DNA of 64,000 nt, taken from Pedobacter sp. PLR (GTDB lineage Bacteria; Bacteroidota; Bacteroidia; Sphingobacteriales; Sphingobacteriaceae). How positions within the stretch are numbered: position 1 is the first letter of the stretch; every line of letters starts with the position of its first letter. The stretch lies in NCBI RefSeq assembly GCF_026239675.1, contig NZ_JAPIVQ010000009.1, forward strand, positions 204,275 through 268,274, read 5' to 3'. The position numbers and the translations under genes were made by a program. The notes under the pieces were generated by a model that ran no database searches, was not told the DNA's origin, and saw only the letters and a program-made list of their open reading frames with translations. This document shows, one piece after another, positions 41,411-51,515 of the stretch.

Positions 41411-43573
41411 ATGACGAGACACAGGAAGCGTATTATCCTGGCGGTGGTATTAAGCATTTCATTTTCAGCTAATGCACAACAAACCCAGCCAGACAGTTTA
41501 AAAAATCTGAGCTTAGACGAGATCTCGATCTTCTCCAAGTATTTTAAAAGGTACAAGTCTTCTCAATTGTCTGAAATGTTGCGATTACCAACACCTTTAT
41601 TAAAATTACCACAGAATATTCAGATTCTAAGTTCAGAGATACTTAAAGATCAGGGCGTTTACAATCTAAATGAAAGTGTGACCCGCAATGTTAGTGGAAC
41701 ACTCCGGGAAGAACTTCATAATGGAATATCTCCGGATATTTATTCCCGTGGCGGATATATTAGCCCTCAGCGAAACGGTGTAGATATGCGCCCATTGGGT
41801 AAAGGACCGTTGGCCGACGATGTCTCTATCATTGAAAGTGTGGAGTTTCTAAAGGGCCCGAGTAATTTTATGCATGCGATGAGCGACCCTTCCGGTTCTT
41901 ATAATATAGTCACAAAGAAGCCTACTGGCAGAACCAGACAAAGTGCAGATATACTATTGGGCAGTTTTAATATGCTTCGTGCTGCTGTGGATCTGGATGG
42001 TAAATTAGACAAGAGTAATAAGCTCCAGTATCGTTTCAATGTAATGGGAATGGGTGCTAAAGGATTCCTAAAGCACGATCGCAGCAGTAAATTCCTCTTT
42101 GCTCCTTCCTTAAAGTACAAGTTCAACGACAATACCTCCATAACCGGGGAATACATTTTTCAACACCTGAATTACAAGATGTTAAGTGAGGCGCAAACCT
42201 CTCCATACGGCTATGGTACGCTTCCGCGAGATTTTACGATGACAGACCCTGCCACCAGACCCTTCATCGGAAAAGATCATAATGCATTTCTTACCTTCCA
42301 GCACAAATTCAGGAAGGACTGGCAGGTAACCGCTAAGGTTTCTTATGTGAATAGCGCCTATGATGGCACCTTATTTTGGGTAAATGGAGTCAACCCTACG
42401 GATAAGGATATTTTGGATCGGAATCTGATTTACGATTCCAACAAATACACCGTTTTTTCTACACAGGCCTACCTGAATGGCACATTCAAAACCGGAAGTA
42501 TCGGTCACCATTTTATTGCAGGGGTTGATGTAAACAGAAAATCATCGAGAAGCTGGGATACCTGGGGAACTGCAACCACCATTTATCCACTAAGTATCTC
42601 TAATCCGGTCTATTCCGAAGTGATCCTAAACAACGGGATTGGTGGGGATTTTGGATCAGAAAACAATACATTTTCTACTGCCAACAAAATCCATAGAACA
42701 CTCAATTATACCTCTTTATATGCCATGGATGAATTGGCCTTGTTAGACGAAAAATTAAGAGTCTCGCTTGGTTTACGTTTAACAGCATCTGATGGAATGA
42801 CCAATGACTATGGCCAACAGAGTCAATCCAAAGATTGGGCATTAACGCCTCGTCTCGGTATAAACTACTCCCTGAATAACAGCTCAGCTTTATATTTCTT
42901 GTATGACCAGACTTTTCTTCCCCAGGCCGGCATCTCCGTAGAAGGAAAAACGCTTAAGCCTTTAAAAGGGACTAGCTATGAAGTAGGAATGAAGAAAGAT
43001 TGGGCAAATGGTGGCTGGAATACCACATTATCCCTGTATAATATCTATAGGAACAGATTGATCACAGCAGATCCAACCTCAAATTTATTGTATCAAACCG
43101 GTGAAAGCCAGTCCAAAGGTATAGAGTTCGATTTAAAAGGCCGGATTGCAAAGGGCACGAATGTAATTTTCAATTATGCTTATACAGATTCGAAAATTGT
43201 CAAAGATGATTTAAATCCGGCAAATATTGGTATGGCGACACCTAACCGGGTGAAACACATTCAAAATACCTGGATCAACTATTTGCTACCCTTAGAAAAA
43301 CTAGAGGGATTCACCGTATCACTTGGATACCAGCTATTAATGGGAAGAACGGAACGTATACCAACTACTACCCCCGATAAGCTGAATGATATATTCAGAC
43401 TAGACACTGGACTAGGCTGGAGTAACGAAAAATACAACATCAATCTCCTGGTGAACAATGTCCTGAATTCAAAAATTTACTCGACGGCATGGAGAAATAA
43501 AACCGGTGACATGTACTATTGGGTACAACAGGCTCCTGTAAATGCCAGACTATCTTTTAGTATTAATTTTTAA
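41411..43573 (+). CDS. TonB-dependent siderophore receptor (FhuA/FoxA type)
   Basis: 720 residues with a signal peptide ending in SANAQ. The plug runs from about residue 55 (LPTPLLKLPQNIQILSSEILKDQG) through RGGYISPQRNGVDMR and VEFLKGPSNFMHAMSDPSGSYNIVTKKP, the typical FhuA-like siderophore receptor plug; the barrel then ends in a terminal Phe (RLSFSINF). It has no N-terminal STN signalling domain. It imports ferric siderophores, probably a hydroxamate type, though that is inference. The next gene, a periplasmic-binding lipoprotein, starts seven bases downstream. Confidence 0.92.
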   Translation: MTRHRKRIILAVVLSISFSANAQQTQPDSLKNLSLDEISIFSKYFKRYKSSQLSEMLRLPTPLLKLPQNIQILSSEILKDQGVYNLNESVTRNVSGTLREELHNGISPDIYSRGGYISPQRNGVDMRPLGKGPLADDVSIIESVEFLKGPSNFMHAMSDPSGSYNIVTKKPTGRTRQSADILLGSFNMLRAAVDLDGKLDKSNKLQYRFNVMGMGAKGFLKHDRSSKFLFAPSLKYKFNDNTSITGEYIFQHLNYKMLSEAQTSPYGYGTLPRDFTMTDPATRPFIGKDHNAFLTFQHKFRKDWQVTAKVSYVNSAYDGTLFWVNGVNPTDKDILDRNLIYDSNKYTVFSTQAYLNGTFKTGSIGHHFIAGVDVNRKSSRSWDTWGTATTIYPLSISNPVYSEVILNNGIGGDFGSENNTFSTANKIHRTLNYTSLYAMDELALLDEKLRVSLGLRLTASDGMTNDYGQQSQSKDWALTPRLGINYSLNNSSALYFLYDQTFLPQAGISVEGKTLKPLKGTSYEVGMKKDWANGGWNTTLSLYNIYRNRLITADPTSNLLYQTGESQSKGIEFDLKGRIAKGTNVIFNYAYTDSKIVKDDLNPANIGMATPNRVKHIQNTWINYLLPLEKLEGFTVSLGYQLLMGRTERIPTTTPDKLNDIFRLDTGLGWSNEKYNINLLVNNVLNSKIYSTAWRNKTGDMYYWVQQAPVNARLSFSINF

Positions 43574-43580
43574 GTAACAA

Positions 43581-44600
43581 ATGACTATGAACAAAATTAT
43601 CACCATATTATTCATCGCCGGAACGATGATCCTCTTCGGTTGTACAAATAGTACAAAAGTAGATTCCGGGAAAAAGAAAGCCATCACTGTAAAGGATGCT
43701 TCGGGGCACATTATTGAACTCGACAAACCTGTAGAAAGAATCGTAGTCTTATATGAGCCTGCACTGGATGCGCTTTACATGTTAAACGCAGAAGATAAGA
43801 TCGTTGGCATTTTTAACAACATCTATAACAGTGACGAATTATTTCCATTTTACTCCAAATTAGATGACAGGATACAGCAAAAAAAGCTGGCGGTTCCCGG
43901 AAACAATGGTGATGGCAGTATCGAGAGTATCATGATGCTTAATCCTGATATTGTTATTCTGCAAGCTGCTCAGGAAGACCTCGCGCAAGCATTGCGATCT
44001 GTTGGTGTAAAGGTTTATACGACCAAAGTAGAACAGTATCAGGAGGTATTTCAAACGATGCATGATCTGGCGATGTTGACAGGGACTTCCGAAAGAGCTA
44101 ATGAGTTGGTTTCCTATGTTAAAGCGGAATTAGCAACGATGAAAAACAGAGCGGATTCCATACAGACTAAGAAAAAAGCGTATTTCTCCTGGGCTCATGG
44201 CCGGATATTTTCGACCGCAGGCCGGAACAGCATGATGAACTTTTGTCTGGAGGCAGCCGGGGTAGAAAATGCCTGTACTTTTGAGTTAGATCAACCCAAT
44301 ATCAATCCCGAAACTTTGGTCGGCTGGAATCCGGATATGATCATTATGTGGAATGACAGTCCGAATGAATTCTACAAGAGAAAGGAATTGGGGGAAGTAT
44401 CAGCCATTAAAAACAAGCAAATCTATAACCTGCTGCCGATGTTTTTCTACAACCCACATACGTTAAAGTCGCTGAGCACTGCGGTCAGCATCCATAACTG
44501 GGCTTATCCAAAAGCGGATGTCGATGTGAAGAAGCAAGTGGAACTCATCATCTTAAAACTTTATGGAGAAAAAGGGAAAGCACTTATTCCCTCCATTTGA
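43581..44600 (+). CDS. FhuD/BtuF-like siderophore-binding lipoprotein
   Basis: 339 residues. A lipoprotein signal ends ILFGCTNS. The fold pattern is that of class III periplasmic binding proteins for ferric siderophores or cobalamin: KDASGHIIELDKPVERIVVLYEPALDALYML, IESIMMLNPDIVILQAAQEDLAQALRSVGVKVY, and a WNPDMIIMWNDS segment in the second lobe. It normally feeds an ABC permease FhuBG/FhuC, but no permease or ATPase gene is in this cluster. It is seven bases behind the siderophore receptor, so it is very likely translated with it. A second ATG at 43587 may be the true start. Confidence 0.88.
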   Translation: MTMNKIITILFIAGTMILFGCTNSTKVDSGKKKAITVKDASGHIIELDKPVERIVVLYEPALDALYMLNAEDKIVGIFNNIYNSDELFPFYSKLDDRIQQKKLAVPGNNGDGSIESIMMLNPDIVILQAAQEDLAQALRSVGVKVYTTKVEQYQEVFQTMHDLAMLTGTSERANELVSYVKAELATMKNRADSIQTKKKAYFSWAHGRIFSTAGRNSMMNFCLEAAGVENACTFELDQPNINPETLVGWNPDMIIMWNDSPNEFYKRKELGEVSAIKNKQIYNLLPMFFYNPHTLKSLSTAVSIHNWAYPKADVDVKKQVELIILKLYGEKGKALIPSI

Positions 44601-44612
44601 TAAATGAAACAT

Positions 44613-44650
44613 AAAAAAAGCCGCTTGATTTAATCATCAAGCGGCTTTAA
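44613..44650. terminator. Terminator between the siderophore operon and the XusC-like gene
   Basis: A 13-bp stem AAAGCCGCTTGAT/ATCAAGCGGCTTT with a 6-nt loop. The T run is strong on the minus strand (seven T) and short on the plus strand. Confidence 0.85.
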
Positions 44651-44666
44651 AATTGAATACCCTTTT

Positions 44667-45797
44667 TTACACGGGCAGATATTGCTTTATTTTAGACCTT
44701 CCTGCCTTCTTTTTAGACTTGCTCTTTTTCCCCCACCAGATATAAAACCCGGTGATTGGTAGCGAAGCACATATCAGGCTGACTATGAAAAAGAGGATTT
44801 TTGTTGGCAATTCGCCGATTGCACCCACGTGGATGCCATAATTTACCCTTCTGATCAGGTCTGCCGCATTTTCATCCAGCAGTCTTTTGTTAGAGGCTGG
44901 TAATACTTCCAAAGTATGCTGATCCAGATAAACATCGCGCCAGGTGCCACTAAACATGTCTGTGCAAACATAAATCGCTTCTGAAGCTTTTTCAGGGAAG
45001 CTCACAATGATGTCTTTTGGATTGTGCTCCGCAAGCTCATTGATCCCCTTATGCCAGGCTTTATCCACCTGCACTAACATCTTTGTCTGTGGGTTATTTA
45101 AAGTGTCAGAAACCGCTTCGATTCCTGGCTTATCTGTTCCTCCGGCTATCCAGAACAGCCCTTTATTGAACCATTGGAAGCTCATCATCAAGCCCGTAAC
45201 GGCAAGCAGAATGGCAACAATGATAGAATAAAAACCCAGCACATTGTGCAGATCATAATTGAGGCGCTTAAATCTCGCCTTCCATTTGATCTTAAAGCTC
45301 TGATCCAGACTCTTCTTATTCCATCTTTTTGGCCACCATAAAATGAGACCACTAAGCAACAAAATGAAAAAGATGAACGTTCCCCAGCCGACAACTTGTT
45401 CTCCGATTTCTTTCGGTAGCCAAAGGTAAAAGTGACCTTCTTCCACGATATGAAAGAAGTCCTCATGATCTACCATGGCCACTACTTTGGCCGTATATGG
45501 ATCTACAAAGACGGTAGAGTCTGAATTTACCGTCACATGAGCTGTATGGTCTTCCCCATGATACCAGATAGAAGATACCTCATTATCTGGCAACGCAGTA
45601 GACACAGCTTGATAAAGTTTTGATGGAGGCAACAACGATCTCCCTTCCGCGGCTGCATGCAACCATGGGGAAGAAATGCTTCTGATTTCTTGTTCAAAGA
45701 CAAGGATACAACCGGTGATGCCCAGAATCACGACCACGATTCCGGAAGCGATTCCGAACCATAAGTGAACCCAGGCATTTATCTTTTTAAAAGTCAT
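44667..45797 (-). CDS. xusC: PepSY-associated membrane protein (XusC-like)
   Basis: 376 residues with four main membrane helices: one near the N-terminus (HLWFGIASGIVVVILGITGCILVFEQEIR), two around 130-215, and one near the C-terminus followed by a basic tail. PepSY-type periplasmic segments lie between them, with His residues on the helices (RLNYDLHNVLGF). This is the layout of PepSY-TM ferric-siderophore reductases such as FpvG and of XusC. It is the last gene of the minus-strand operon, nine bases behind XusB1, as in Bacteroides XusABC, so a role in handling iron from the imported siderophore is likely. Confidence 0.8.
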   Translation of the reverse strand: MTFKKINAWVHLWFGIASGIVVVILGITGCILVFEQEIRSISSPWLHAAAEGRSLLPPSKLYQAVSTALPDNEVSSIWYHGEDHTAHVTVNSDSTVFVDPYTAKVVAMVDHEDFFHIVEEGHFYLWLPKEIGEQVVGWGTFIFFILLLSGLILWWPKRWNKKSLDQSFKIKWKARFKRLNYDLHNVLGFYSIIVAILLAVTGLMMSFQWFNKGLFWIAGGTDKPGIEAVSDTLNNPQTKMLVQVDKAWHKGINELAEHNPKDIIVSFPEKASEAIYVCTDMFSGTWRDVYLDQHTLEVLPASNKRLLDENAADLIRRVNYGIHVGAIGELPTKILFFIVSLICASLPITGFYIWWGKKSKSKKKAGRSKIKQYLPV

Positions 45798-45806
45798 TTA
45801 AGTCAG

Positions 45807-47009
45807 TTATTTTAGTTTTTCGATGCGCAGGATATAGTCGATACCGCCTACAAACTCCACTCCTTTTGTCAATTGATCTGTTGTAGGATCGTACTGCCAG
45901 ATAAAATCTCTGTCGGCTGCATTTACCGAGATAAAGGCCTTACCGTCTTCTACAATGACCGCATTCACCATACGCTCCCCTTTATCCGCAGGAAGGTCTA
46001 GTTTCTTGGTCATAGCGCCGGATTTCACGTCAATCAACCTGTAATAATGATCGGTATCAATACTTTCCCCATTAATTCTGGAACGGACAATTGCTTTGCC
46101 GCTTCCGATATACCACATGGCTGGCGCTTTTTCATTATTCGCTGATGCGGAAAAGTTAAAGAAATAGTCTTTGTCAATTTCTGTGGCCCCGCTTTTAATG
46201 CGGAACATGGCAGATGGAGACTTGTAATCGTAACCGGATACCGGGTCACTGATGAAGTACAAATCGTTATTTTCATCGACAAAAGAAGATGGTGCATACA
46301 CATTTAAACTGCCTAACCCTGTAGTACGGGTCTCTTCAAGGCTCTTTTCAACAGCCATCGTATGGTAGTCAATTACGGCGACATAAGCTTTCGGATAAAC
46401 CGGCATATTCGGGAATAGACTCCAATCTGTAGAGCCAAATCCGTAACCAAGAAACAACTTGCTGTCTCTGTATTGAGCAAATCCGAAGCTATACTGTTGA
46501 AATCCGGCCGGAATCTTTTCCAGTTCTAGCTTTCCGGTTTTGATCGTCATCTTGTCCACTTTGACAACCGCATAGCGGGCTTCTCCTTTTCCTTCGCCAA
46601 AAATAACCAGGGTATTGTTGTCGGCCCAGGCATAAGAACTCCAGCTTAGGAAAGCGAATGGAATCTCTTTATCGATAAGCAGGGAACCGTTTTCTACATG
46701 GTACTTTCCAAAGCGACCACTGGTAGAATTCATGTGGTAATAAAAACCATCTCTTTGAATCACGTCTTGCGCATAAACCTTACCGGTCATTTCTGCGCCA
46801 TTCCCTTTCAGGCTGATCGTTCCACTGGTTAAAGAAGGAATACTTGAAATGTAATAAGCGGTATTTGGCCAGCTACCCACGCAAAGAATTGCGGCGTATT
46901 TTGTGCCTTCTTCTACATTTCCTGCGTTTCTTTTTTCGCATCCGCTCATGCTGATCAGCAGTATCACGAACATTAAAAGGTTGGCTTTTGATTTAAATAA
47001 TGTATTCAT
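45807..47009 (-). CDS. xusB: DUF4374 siderophore-binding lipoprotein (XusB-like, copy 1)
   Basis: 400 residues; the lipoprotein signal ends ISMSGCEK. The protein is a run of beta-propeller-like blades, with SSYAWADNNTLVIFGEGKGEARYAVVKVD and the final ILRIEKLK. In Bacteroides thetaiotaomicron the DUF4374 lipoprotein XusB captures ferric xenosiderophores at the cell surface and passes them to the TonB receptor XusA. Gene order here, xusA-xusB-xusC, agrees. A second DUF4374 protein is encoded at 49527-50747; the two share the ending pattern and general layout but are clearly divergent. Confidence 0.82.
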   Translation of the reverse strand: MNTLFKSKANLLMFVILLISMSGCEKRNAGNVEEGTKYAAILCVGSWPNTAYYISSIPSLTSGTISLKGNGAEMTGKVYAQDVIQRDGFYYHMNSTSGRFGKYHVENGSLLIDKEIPFAFLSWSSYAWADNNTLVIFGEGKGEARYAVVKVDKMTIKTGKLELEKIPAGFQQYSFGFAQYRDSKLFLGYGFGSTDWSLFPNMPVYPKAYVAVIDYHTMAVEKSLEETRTTGLGSLNVYAPSSFVDENNDLYFISDPVSGYDYKSPSAMFRIKSGATEIDKDYFFNFSASANNEKAPAMWYIGSGKAIVRSRINGESIDTDHYYRLIDVKSGAMTKKLDLPADKGERMVNAVIVEDGKAFISVNAADRDFIWQYDPTTDQLTKGVEFVGGIDYILRIEKLK

Positions 47010-47054
47010 ATATATTAAGGTAACAGATTGATATTCTATTTATTATTTTAATAA

Positions 47055-49463
47055 CTACTGAATGAAGTATCTGAATTTCACAGAGAATGACCTTCCTGGT
47101 TTTTGCAGTTTAAAATTGTCGTAAGCCAGATGATCCGTTAAGTTTCTACATTCTGCGGAGATGTTGTATTTACCTTTTTTCAGGGAGTAACTCAGAGAAG
47201 CATTGTGGATAAACTGAGTTGGGATATCTGATTTATCAATTGGATTTCCTTTACTTTCCCAGGTCAGGTAGAACCAGTTTACATACTGTGTGAACCAGTT
47301 GAACTGTAAACGAGTGTCCTTCCCTAGCAGGTTATCCTGTCCGATGGTAAAGTCTGCATTACCAAATAACCAGGGTTGATTAGGGATTTTATTCAGGTAG
47401 GTTCCTTCTACATTATTTGATTCCGTCTGACCGTTTTTGGTGGTGTTTACCGCACTTTGGTAAGTCAGGTTAAGTGTTAATGACAACAATTGAGCATAGC
47501 TGTATCTGGCTTCTGTTTCAAATCCTGTGATACGCACACTGCTTTGGTTTTCATTTTTCAGCAATTTGGAACGAACATCAGGTACAGGGAAGATAAAATC
47601 TTTGGCATTGCGATAGAAACCGGAAGCTTCGAAGAAGAAAGCGTTCTTGTTCATCTGGAAGCCGTAATAGGCACCAAGGTTTACATTGTCGCTACTTTCT
47701 GGTTTTAAATCCGGATTTCCCTGAAGGTTTAAGCCATCACCGAACATCTCTTCAGCTTCCTGAAGTCTGTAGCTATGCTCATAAGAAGCCTTTACGCCTA
47801 GTCCTGATGTGATTTTATACCTGGAAGCAATCCCATAACCGAAGTTTGAGAAAGTAGTATCCTGCATGGTATAACGACCACTGATGAATTTAGACCTTTC
47901 CAGTCCGAGGTGATAATATTTACCGAAAATGGTATTAGATAGCTTATTGTCTAGTAGATTTTGTTGGTAAGCAAAGCCAAGGATTTGCTTGTTGATTACT
48001 CCCGGCAAGCTATCGCGCTCTACCTGTAGCTGATTAAAACTCTCATTTTTCAAATGATCAAGCGTGTAGTTCAGGTTTAAGGAATGTTGACTGTTGATCA
48101 CATAGCTCAGGTTGGCCATGGCATAGGTACGCGGTCTGACGATGTTGTTAATCGTTTTGACGCTATTCCCCATCTCCGTATAACCTTTATCATAATAGCT
48201 TCCATCCCAATTGTAATTGCGGAATACCGTATCGGTAGTCTTATAAGTATCTTTTGATCTGGCTGCAAATGCACTTAGGTTCAGGCCTTCAGTGAACAGG
48301 TTGTCCTTTTTATAGCGTAAAGTGGCACTTTTAGCGAAATTAGTGCGCCTTACTTTACCGTAAACCGTGTTTTGGTCGAAGCCGGTTTGTAAGTCCTGGT
48401 GACCTTCATTATAGCCTCCACCAATAAATAGTACGTCTGCCCAGCTTTTATTGGTTACGCCTACTTCTACTTGTCCGAGGGCAGAAAGGTAATTGTCGTG
48501 AAAACGTCTCGCATCTCCTTTAACATATTCTGCGTCGGTGACGTCATAGATATAGTTTCCATCTCTTTGACCACCCACCACAAGATCTACATTTTTCATC
48601 TTGTAGTTGTTTTCCGAAGAATTGAAGAATCCACTTCCTTTAACGATCAGGCCGGTTTTCTGATGAACATATTGTCCGGTTAAAGAAGATCTGTTGGTTT
48701 GAAATGAACCGTAACTATGGCTCAAATCCAGGTAATTGCTTACTTTTTGGTTGGTGATCACGTTTACCGCGCCGCCCATCGCATCGGCACCCAGCTGTAC
48801 CGGCACTACTCCTTTGTAGACTTCCAGTCGCTCAGCCATGTTTACCGGGATGTTGTTTAAAGACATCGCGCTACCCATAACATCCATCGGAATTCCATCA
48901 ATAAAAAACTTGACTTGCTTTCCGGATAAACCGTTGATAGAAAACTTAAAATCAGAGCCTAATCCACCTTGTTCGCGAATCCGGACACCTGTACTTCTGT
49001 TCAGGATCTGGTTAAGATCGGCAGTTGTGTTGGCGTATTTCTTCGTGTCAATGGCATTTACCGCAAAACCCGACTCTTTAACCTGCTGGGTTTTCGTTTT
49101 TCCATTGATATTTACATCATGAAGTTGCTGCTGATCCTTTTTTAAAGAGAAGTTAAGGATAAGTTGTTGATTAGGTTTTAATACCACCTGCTTGCTGTCT
49201 GTTTCGTAACCGATAAAGGAAACGATGATGGTGTAAGTACCTGGCGTCAGATTTTTCAGTTCATAATGGCCCTGACCGTCTGAAATGACACCTTGTTTAG
49301 TGCCTTTCAAAAAGATGGTAGCCCCTGTAATCAGTTCGTTGCCGTCTTTTACACTTCCAGAGATGCCCGAAGTAGTTTGTTGTGAATAAGCACTAATTGA
49401 AAAAGTGCTGAAGAGCATGAGTAGTAGAATTTTTCCGTAGGTCATTATTTTAATATTGTGCAT
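47055..49463 (-). CDS. xusA: TonB-dependent receptor (XusA-like)
   Basis: 802 residues with a signal peptide ending AYSQQ, then a carboxypeptidase-regulatory domain (GISGSVKDGNELITGATIFLKGTKQG...GYETDSKQV), a plug (SGFAVNAIDTKKY; DGIPMDVMGSAMSLNNIPVNMAERLEVYKGVVPVQLGADAMGGAVNVIT, over about 50 residues) and a barrel ending in KFRYFIQ. It lacks an STN domain. The ATG at 49445 is an alternative start. It is the receptor of the XusABC-like unit, set between the two DUF4374 lipoprotein genes. Import of ferric siderophores made by other bacteria is the expected role. Confidence 0.85.
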   Translation of the reverse strand: MHNIKIMTYGKILLLMLFSTFSISAYSQQTTSGISGSVKDGNELITGATIFLKGTKQGVISDGQGHYELKNLTPGTYTIIVSFIGYETDSKQVVLKPNQQLILNFSLKKDQQQLHDVNINGKTKTQQVKESGFAVNAIDTKKYANTTADLNQILNRSTGVRIREQGGLGSDFKFSINGLSGKQVKFFIDGIPMDVMGSAMSLNNIPVNMAERLEVYKGVVPVQLGADAMGGAVNVITNQKVSNYLDLSHSYGSFQTNRSSLTGQYVHQKTGLIVKGSGFFNSSENNYKMKNVDLVVGGQRDGNYIYDVTDAEYVKGDARRFHDNYLSALGQVEVGVTNKSWADVLFIGGGYNEGHQDLQTGFDQNTVYGKVRRTNFAKSATLRYKKDNLFTEGLNLSAFAARSKDTYKTTDTVFRNYNWDGSYYDKGYTEMGNSVKTINNIVRPRTYAMANLSYVINSQHSLNLNYTLDHLKNESFNQLQVERDSLPGVINKQILGFAYQQNLLDNKLSNTIFGKYYHLGLERSKFISGRYTMQDTTFSNFGYGIASRYKITSGLGVKASYEHSYRLQEAEEMFGDGLNLQGNPDLKPESSDNVNLGAYYGFQMNKNAFFFEASGFYRNAKDFIFPVPDVRSKLLKNENQSSVRITGFETEARYSYAQLLSLTLNLTYQSAVNTTKNGQTESNNVEGTYLNKIPNQPWLFGNADFTIGQDNLLGKDTRLQFNWFTQYVNWFYLTWESKGNPIDKSDIPTQFIHNASLSYSLKKGKYNISAECRNLTDHLAYDNFKLQKPGRSFSVKFRYFIQ

Positions 49464-49526
49464 TTATACCTGTTAGTAGCATAACCACAATATTCCCGAA
49501 GGTGTACCTGGAAAAAATATAGAGAA

Positions 49527-50747
49527 TTATCTCAGTTTGTCGATTCTAAGGATGAAATCTGTATTGCCGGCAAGCTGTATTCCCTTTGTTAAAGCACCGG
49601 ATTTAAGGTCGTATTTCCAGATATAATTCCCTTCTGATGATGAGTTTACCGAAATGTAAGCGATGTTATCCTTTAACAGCACACATTCTCTTCTTGTCCC
49701 TTTATCCAATGGAAGCGCTAGTTTTTTAAGGACCTTATTATTTTTCACATCAATCAGATAAAATTCGAAATGTGGCGTACTGTAATGATCTCCGAGCCCT
49801 TTAAACAAGTCTTTCCGCTCTGCTCTTACTATCGCTTTACCGTCTCCAAGATTCCACATACCATAGGCATGGTTGCCGATTGCGGAAGATAAATTGAAAA
49901 AGTAATGAGGGTCGGCGACAGTCGCACCATTGTTTATTCTCATGACTGCAGTAGGTAATTCCGGACGGTTACCCAGGGCAATACCCGGACAAGCCATGAA
50001 ATAGAAATCGCCTTGCGCATCATTAAAAGCAGACAGCTGAACGGTGTTTACGCCTCCGGGATAAGTGGAACGCGTGTCCTTAACTGTTTTTACCGCCGTC
50101 ATTTGCGGGTAGTTCAGTGCTGTGATGTAAGTGGTATCGCTGGTGGTATAATTCGATATACCCAGCTGCTGATGGTAAGTATAGCCTACCAATAGCTTTG
50201 AACCCTGTTTTTTGACAAAGCCAACCGACATATTGTCGAACCTTCCGGAAGGGACAGGGATTTCCATATTGCCTTCGCTGATTGGCTTCATGCTGCCGGC
50301 ATTTAGCATACTGTATTTAACCTGTTTAAAATCCGGCCTGCCTAAGCCGGTTAACAATAACGTATCTCCCCCTAACCAATGGTAGTTTTCAATTGAAAAC
50401 TGTGCTAAGGGCATAGACTGAACTTCCTGTAGCTGATCTGCTTTTATCGCGTATTTTATCAATGCGGCTTTTTTCCTGTTGAGGTGGTAATAATAACCGT
50501 TTTTCACGATCATGCTACGATCCATCTCTCTGGTATTCAATGGAACACCATCCTTTTCTGGCAGTAACAGACCAGAATCCAGCTGATTGCTTTCCAGCAG
50601 GTATTCCTTTCCGTCCTTACCTAAAATGTAAATACTGTATTTGTTTTGGTCTTCATTTTCGGAAACTGAAGGCGTTGGTTTGCATCCAAAAAGGCCGGAC
50701 AGCAGTATAAAAATAAAAAAGAGCGAGCGTTTAGATATTGAATTCAT
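49527..50747 (-). CDS. DUF4374 siderophore-binding lipoprotein (XusB-like, copy 2)
   Basis: 406 residues with a lipoprotein signal ending ILLSGLFGC. It has the same propeller-like layout as the 45807-47009 protein and the matching end ILRIDKLR. It precedes xusA by 63 bases instead of following it. Its start lies inside the anti-sigma gene (17-base overlap), so its translation is tied to that of the anti-sigma factor. It may be a second surface binder with different siderophore preference, or part of the signalling step. Both ideas are inference. Confidence 0.78.
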   Translation of the reverse strand: MNSISKRSLFFIFILLSGLFGCKPTPSVSENEDQNKYSIYILGKDGKEYLLESNQLDSGLLLPEKDGVPLNTREMDRSMIVKNGYYYHLNRKKAALIKYAIKADQLQEVQSMPLAQFSIENYHWLGGDTLLLTGLGRPDFKQVKYSMLNAGSMKPISEGNMEIPVPSGRFDNMSVGFVKKQGSKLLVGYTYHQQLGISNYTTSDTTYITALNYPQMTAVKTVKDTRSTYPGGVNTVQLSAFNDAQGDFYFMACPGIALGNRPELPTAVMRINNGATVADPHYFFNLSSAIGNHAYGMWNLGDGKAIVRAERKDLFKGLGDHYSTPHFEFYLIDVKNNKVLKKLALPLDKGTRRECVLLKDNIAYISVNSSSEGNYIWKYDLKSGALTKGIQLAGNTDFILRIDKLR

Positions 50748-51423
50748 TGATAATTTGCTTTTGCAGTACCGGAGGAAGATCCATCAGGTTTTTTTCGCTG
50801 ACGATGATCTGATCTGTACCTTCTTTGCCTTTAAGTATGATATAGGTTTGATCTTTTTTGAAAATGATCTTTTCAGGACTACCTTCAAAACTTAGGGTCA
50901 TGTCTTTTTTAGGGGAAATGAGTATACTTCCCGCCAGATCGACCACACCGGTGAGGTTGTCAATTTTAGCAGAAGTATTGGTGCCAACCGCAAGGGTATA
51001 GTCGTTTACTTCCAGGTGATGAACCTTTATAGTGGAGGTATTGTTGACTGAAACAAGGGCAGGATCTGTTTGCTCCCTGTTTTTCTGCAACTGGACTACG
51101 CCTAAGCCTGTTAGCCCGATTACAATCGTAGCTGCTACTGCTCCCATCCAAAAGTTGTGGGTTAATTTTGCAGTTGCAGGTAATCCAACCGGAATTTCTT
51201 CGGGCTGACAGGCTACAGAAAGGTGTTCTTGCTCTTCTTTTGGAAGAATATCTTCGATTCCTTTCCAGATATCCGCTTTATGTGCCGCTTTAGATTCGCC
51301 CAATGGCAATTGAAGTCCTTCATCCGTATGATTAGAAAACAACCAGGCCTCGACTGCGTCACGTTCTTCTGTGCTGCATTCATTTCTGTGGTATTTTTCT
51401 ATGAGGTCTTTACTGATATTCAT
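50731..51423 (-). CDS. Short FecR-like anti-sigma factor
   Basis: 230 residues, against about 390 for the FecR protein at 27608. It has a cytoplasmic sigma-binding part (MNISKDLIEKYHRNECSTEERDAVEAWLF), one membrane helix at about 92-112 (AVAATIVIGLTGLGVVQL), and a short periplasmic region of about 115 residues without the FecR core motif or C-terminal STN-like repeat. It lies about 90 bases behind the sigma gene. Its end overlaps the second DUF4374 gene by 17 bases. It likely controls the sigma factor of the xus operon. Confidence 0.8.
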   Translation of the reverse strand: MNISKDLIEKYHRNECSTEERDAVEAWLFSNHTDEGLQLPLGESKAAHKADIWKGIEDILPKEEQEHLSVACQPEEIPVGLPATAKLTHNFWMGAVAATIVIGLTGLGVVQLQKNREQTDPALVSVNNTSTIKVHHLEVNDYTLAVGTNTSAKIDNLTGVVDLAGSILISPKKDMTLSFEGSPEKIIFKKDQTYIILKGKEGTDQIIVSEKNLMDLPPVLQKQIINEFNI

Positions 51424-51515
51424 TCCGGTGTTTAAAGCCTGTTTAAATGGGATTACAAACTTATATAAAATATAAGTAGCATAACAACGCGTTTTCCGTA
51501 ATGCTGTAGCTATTT

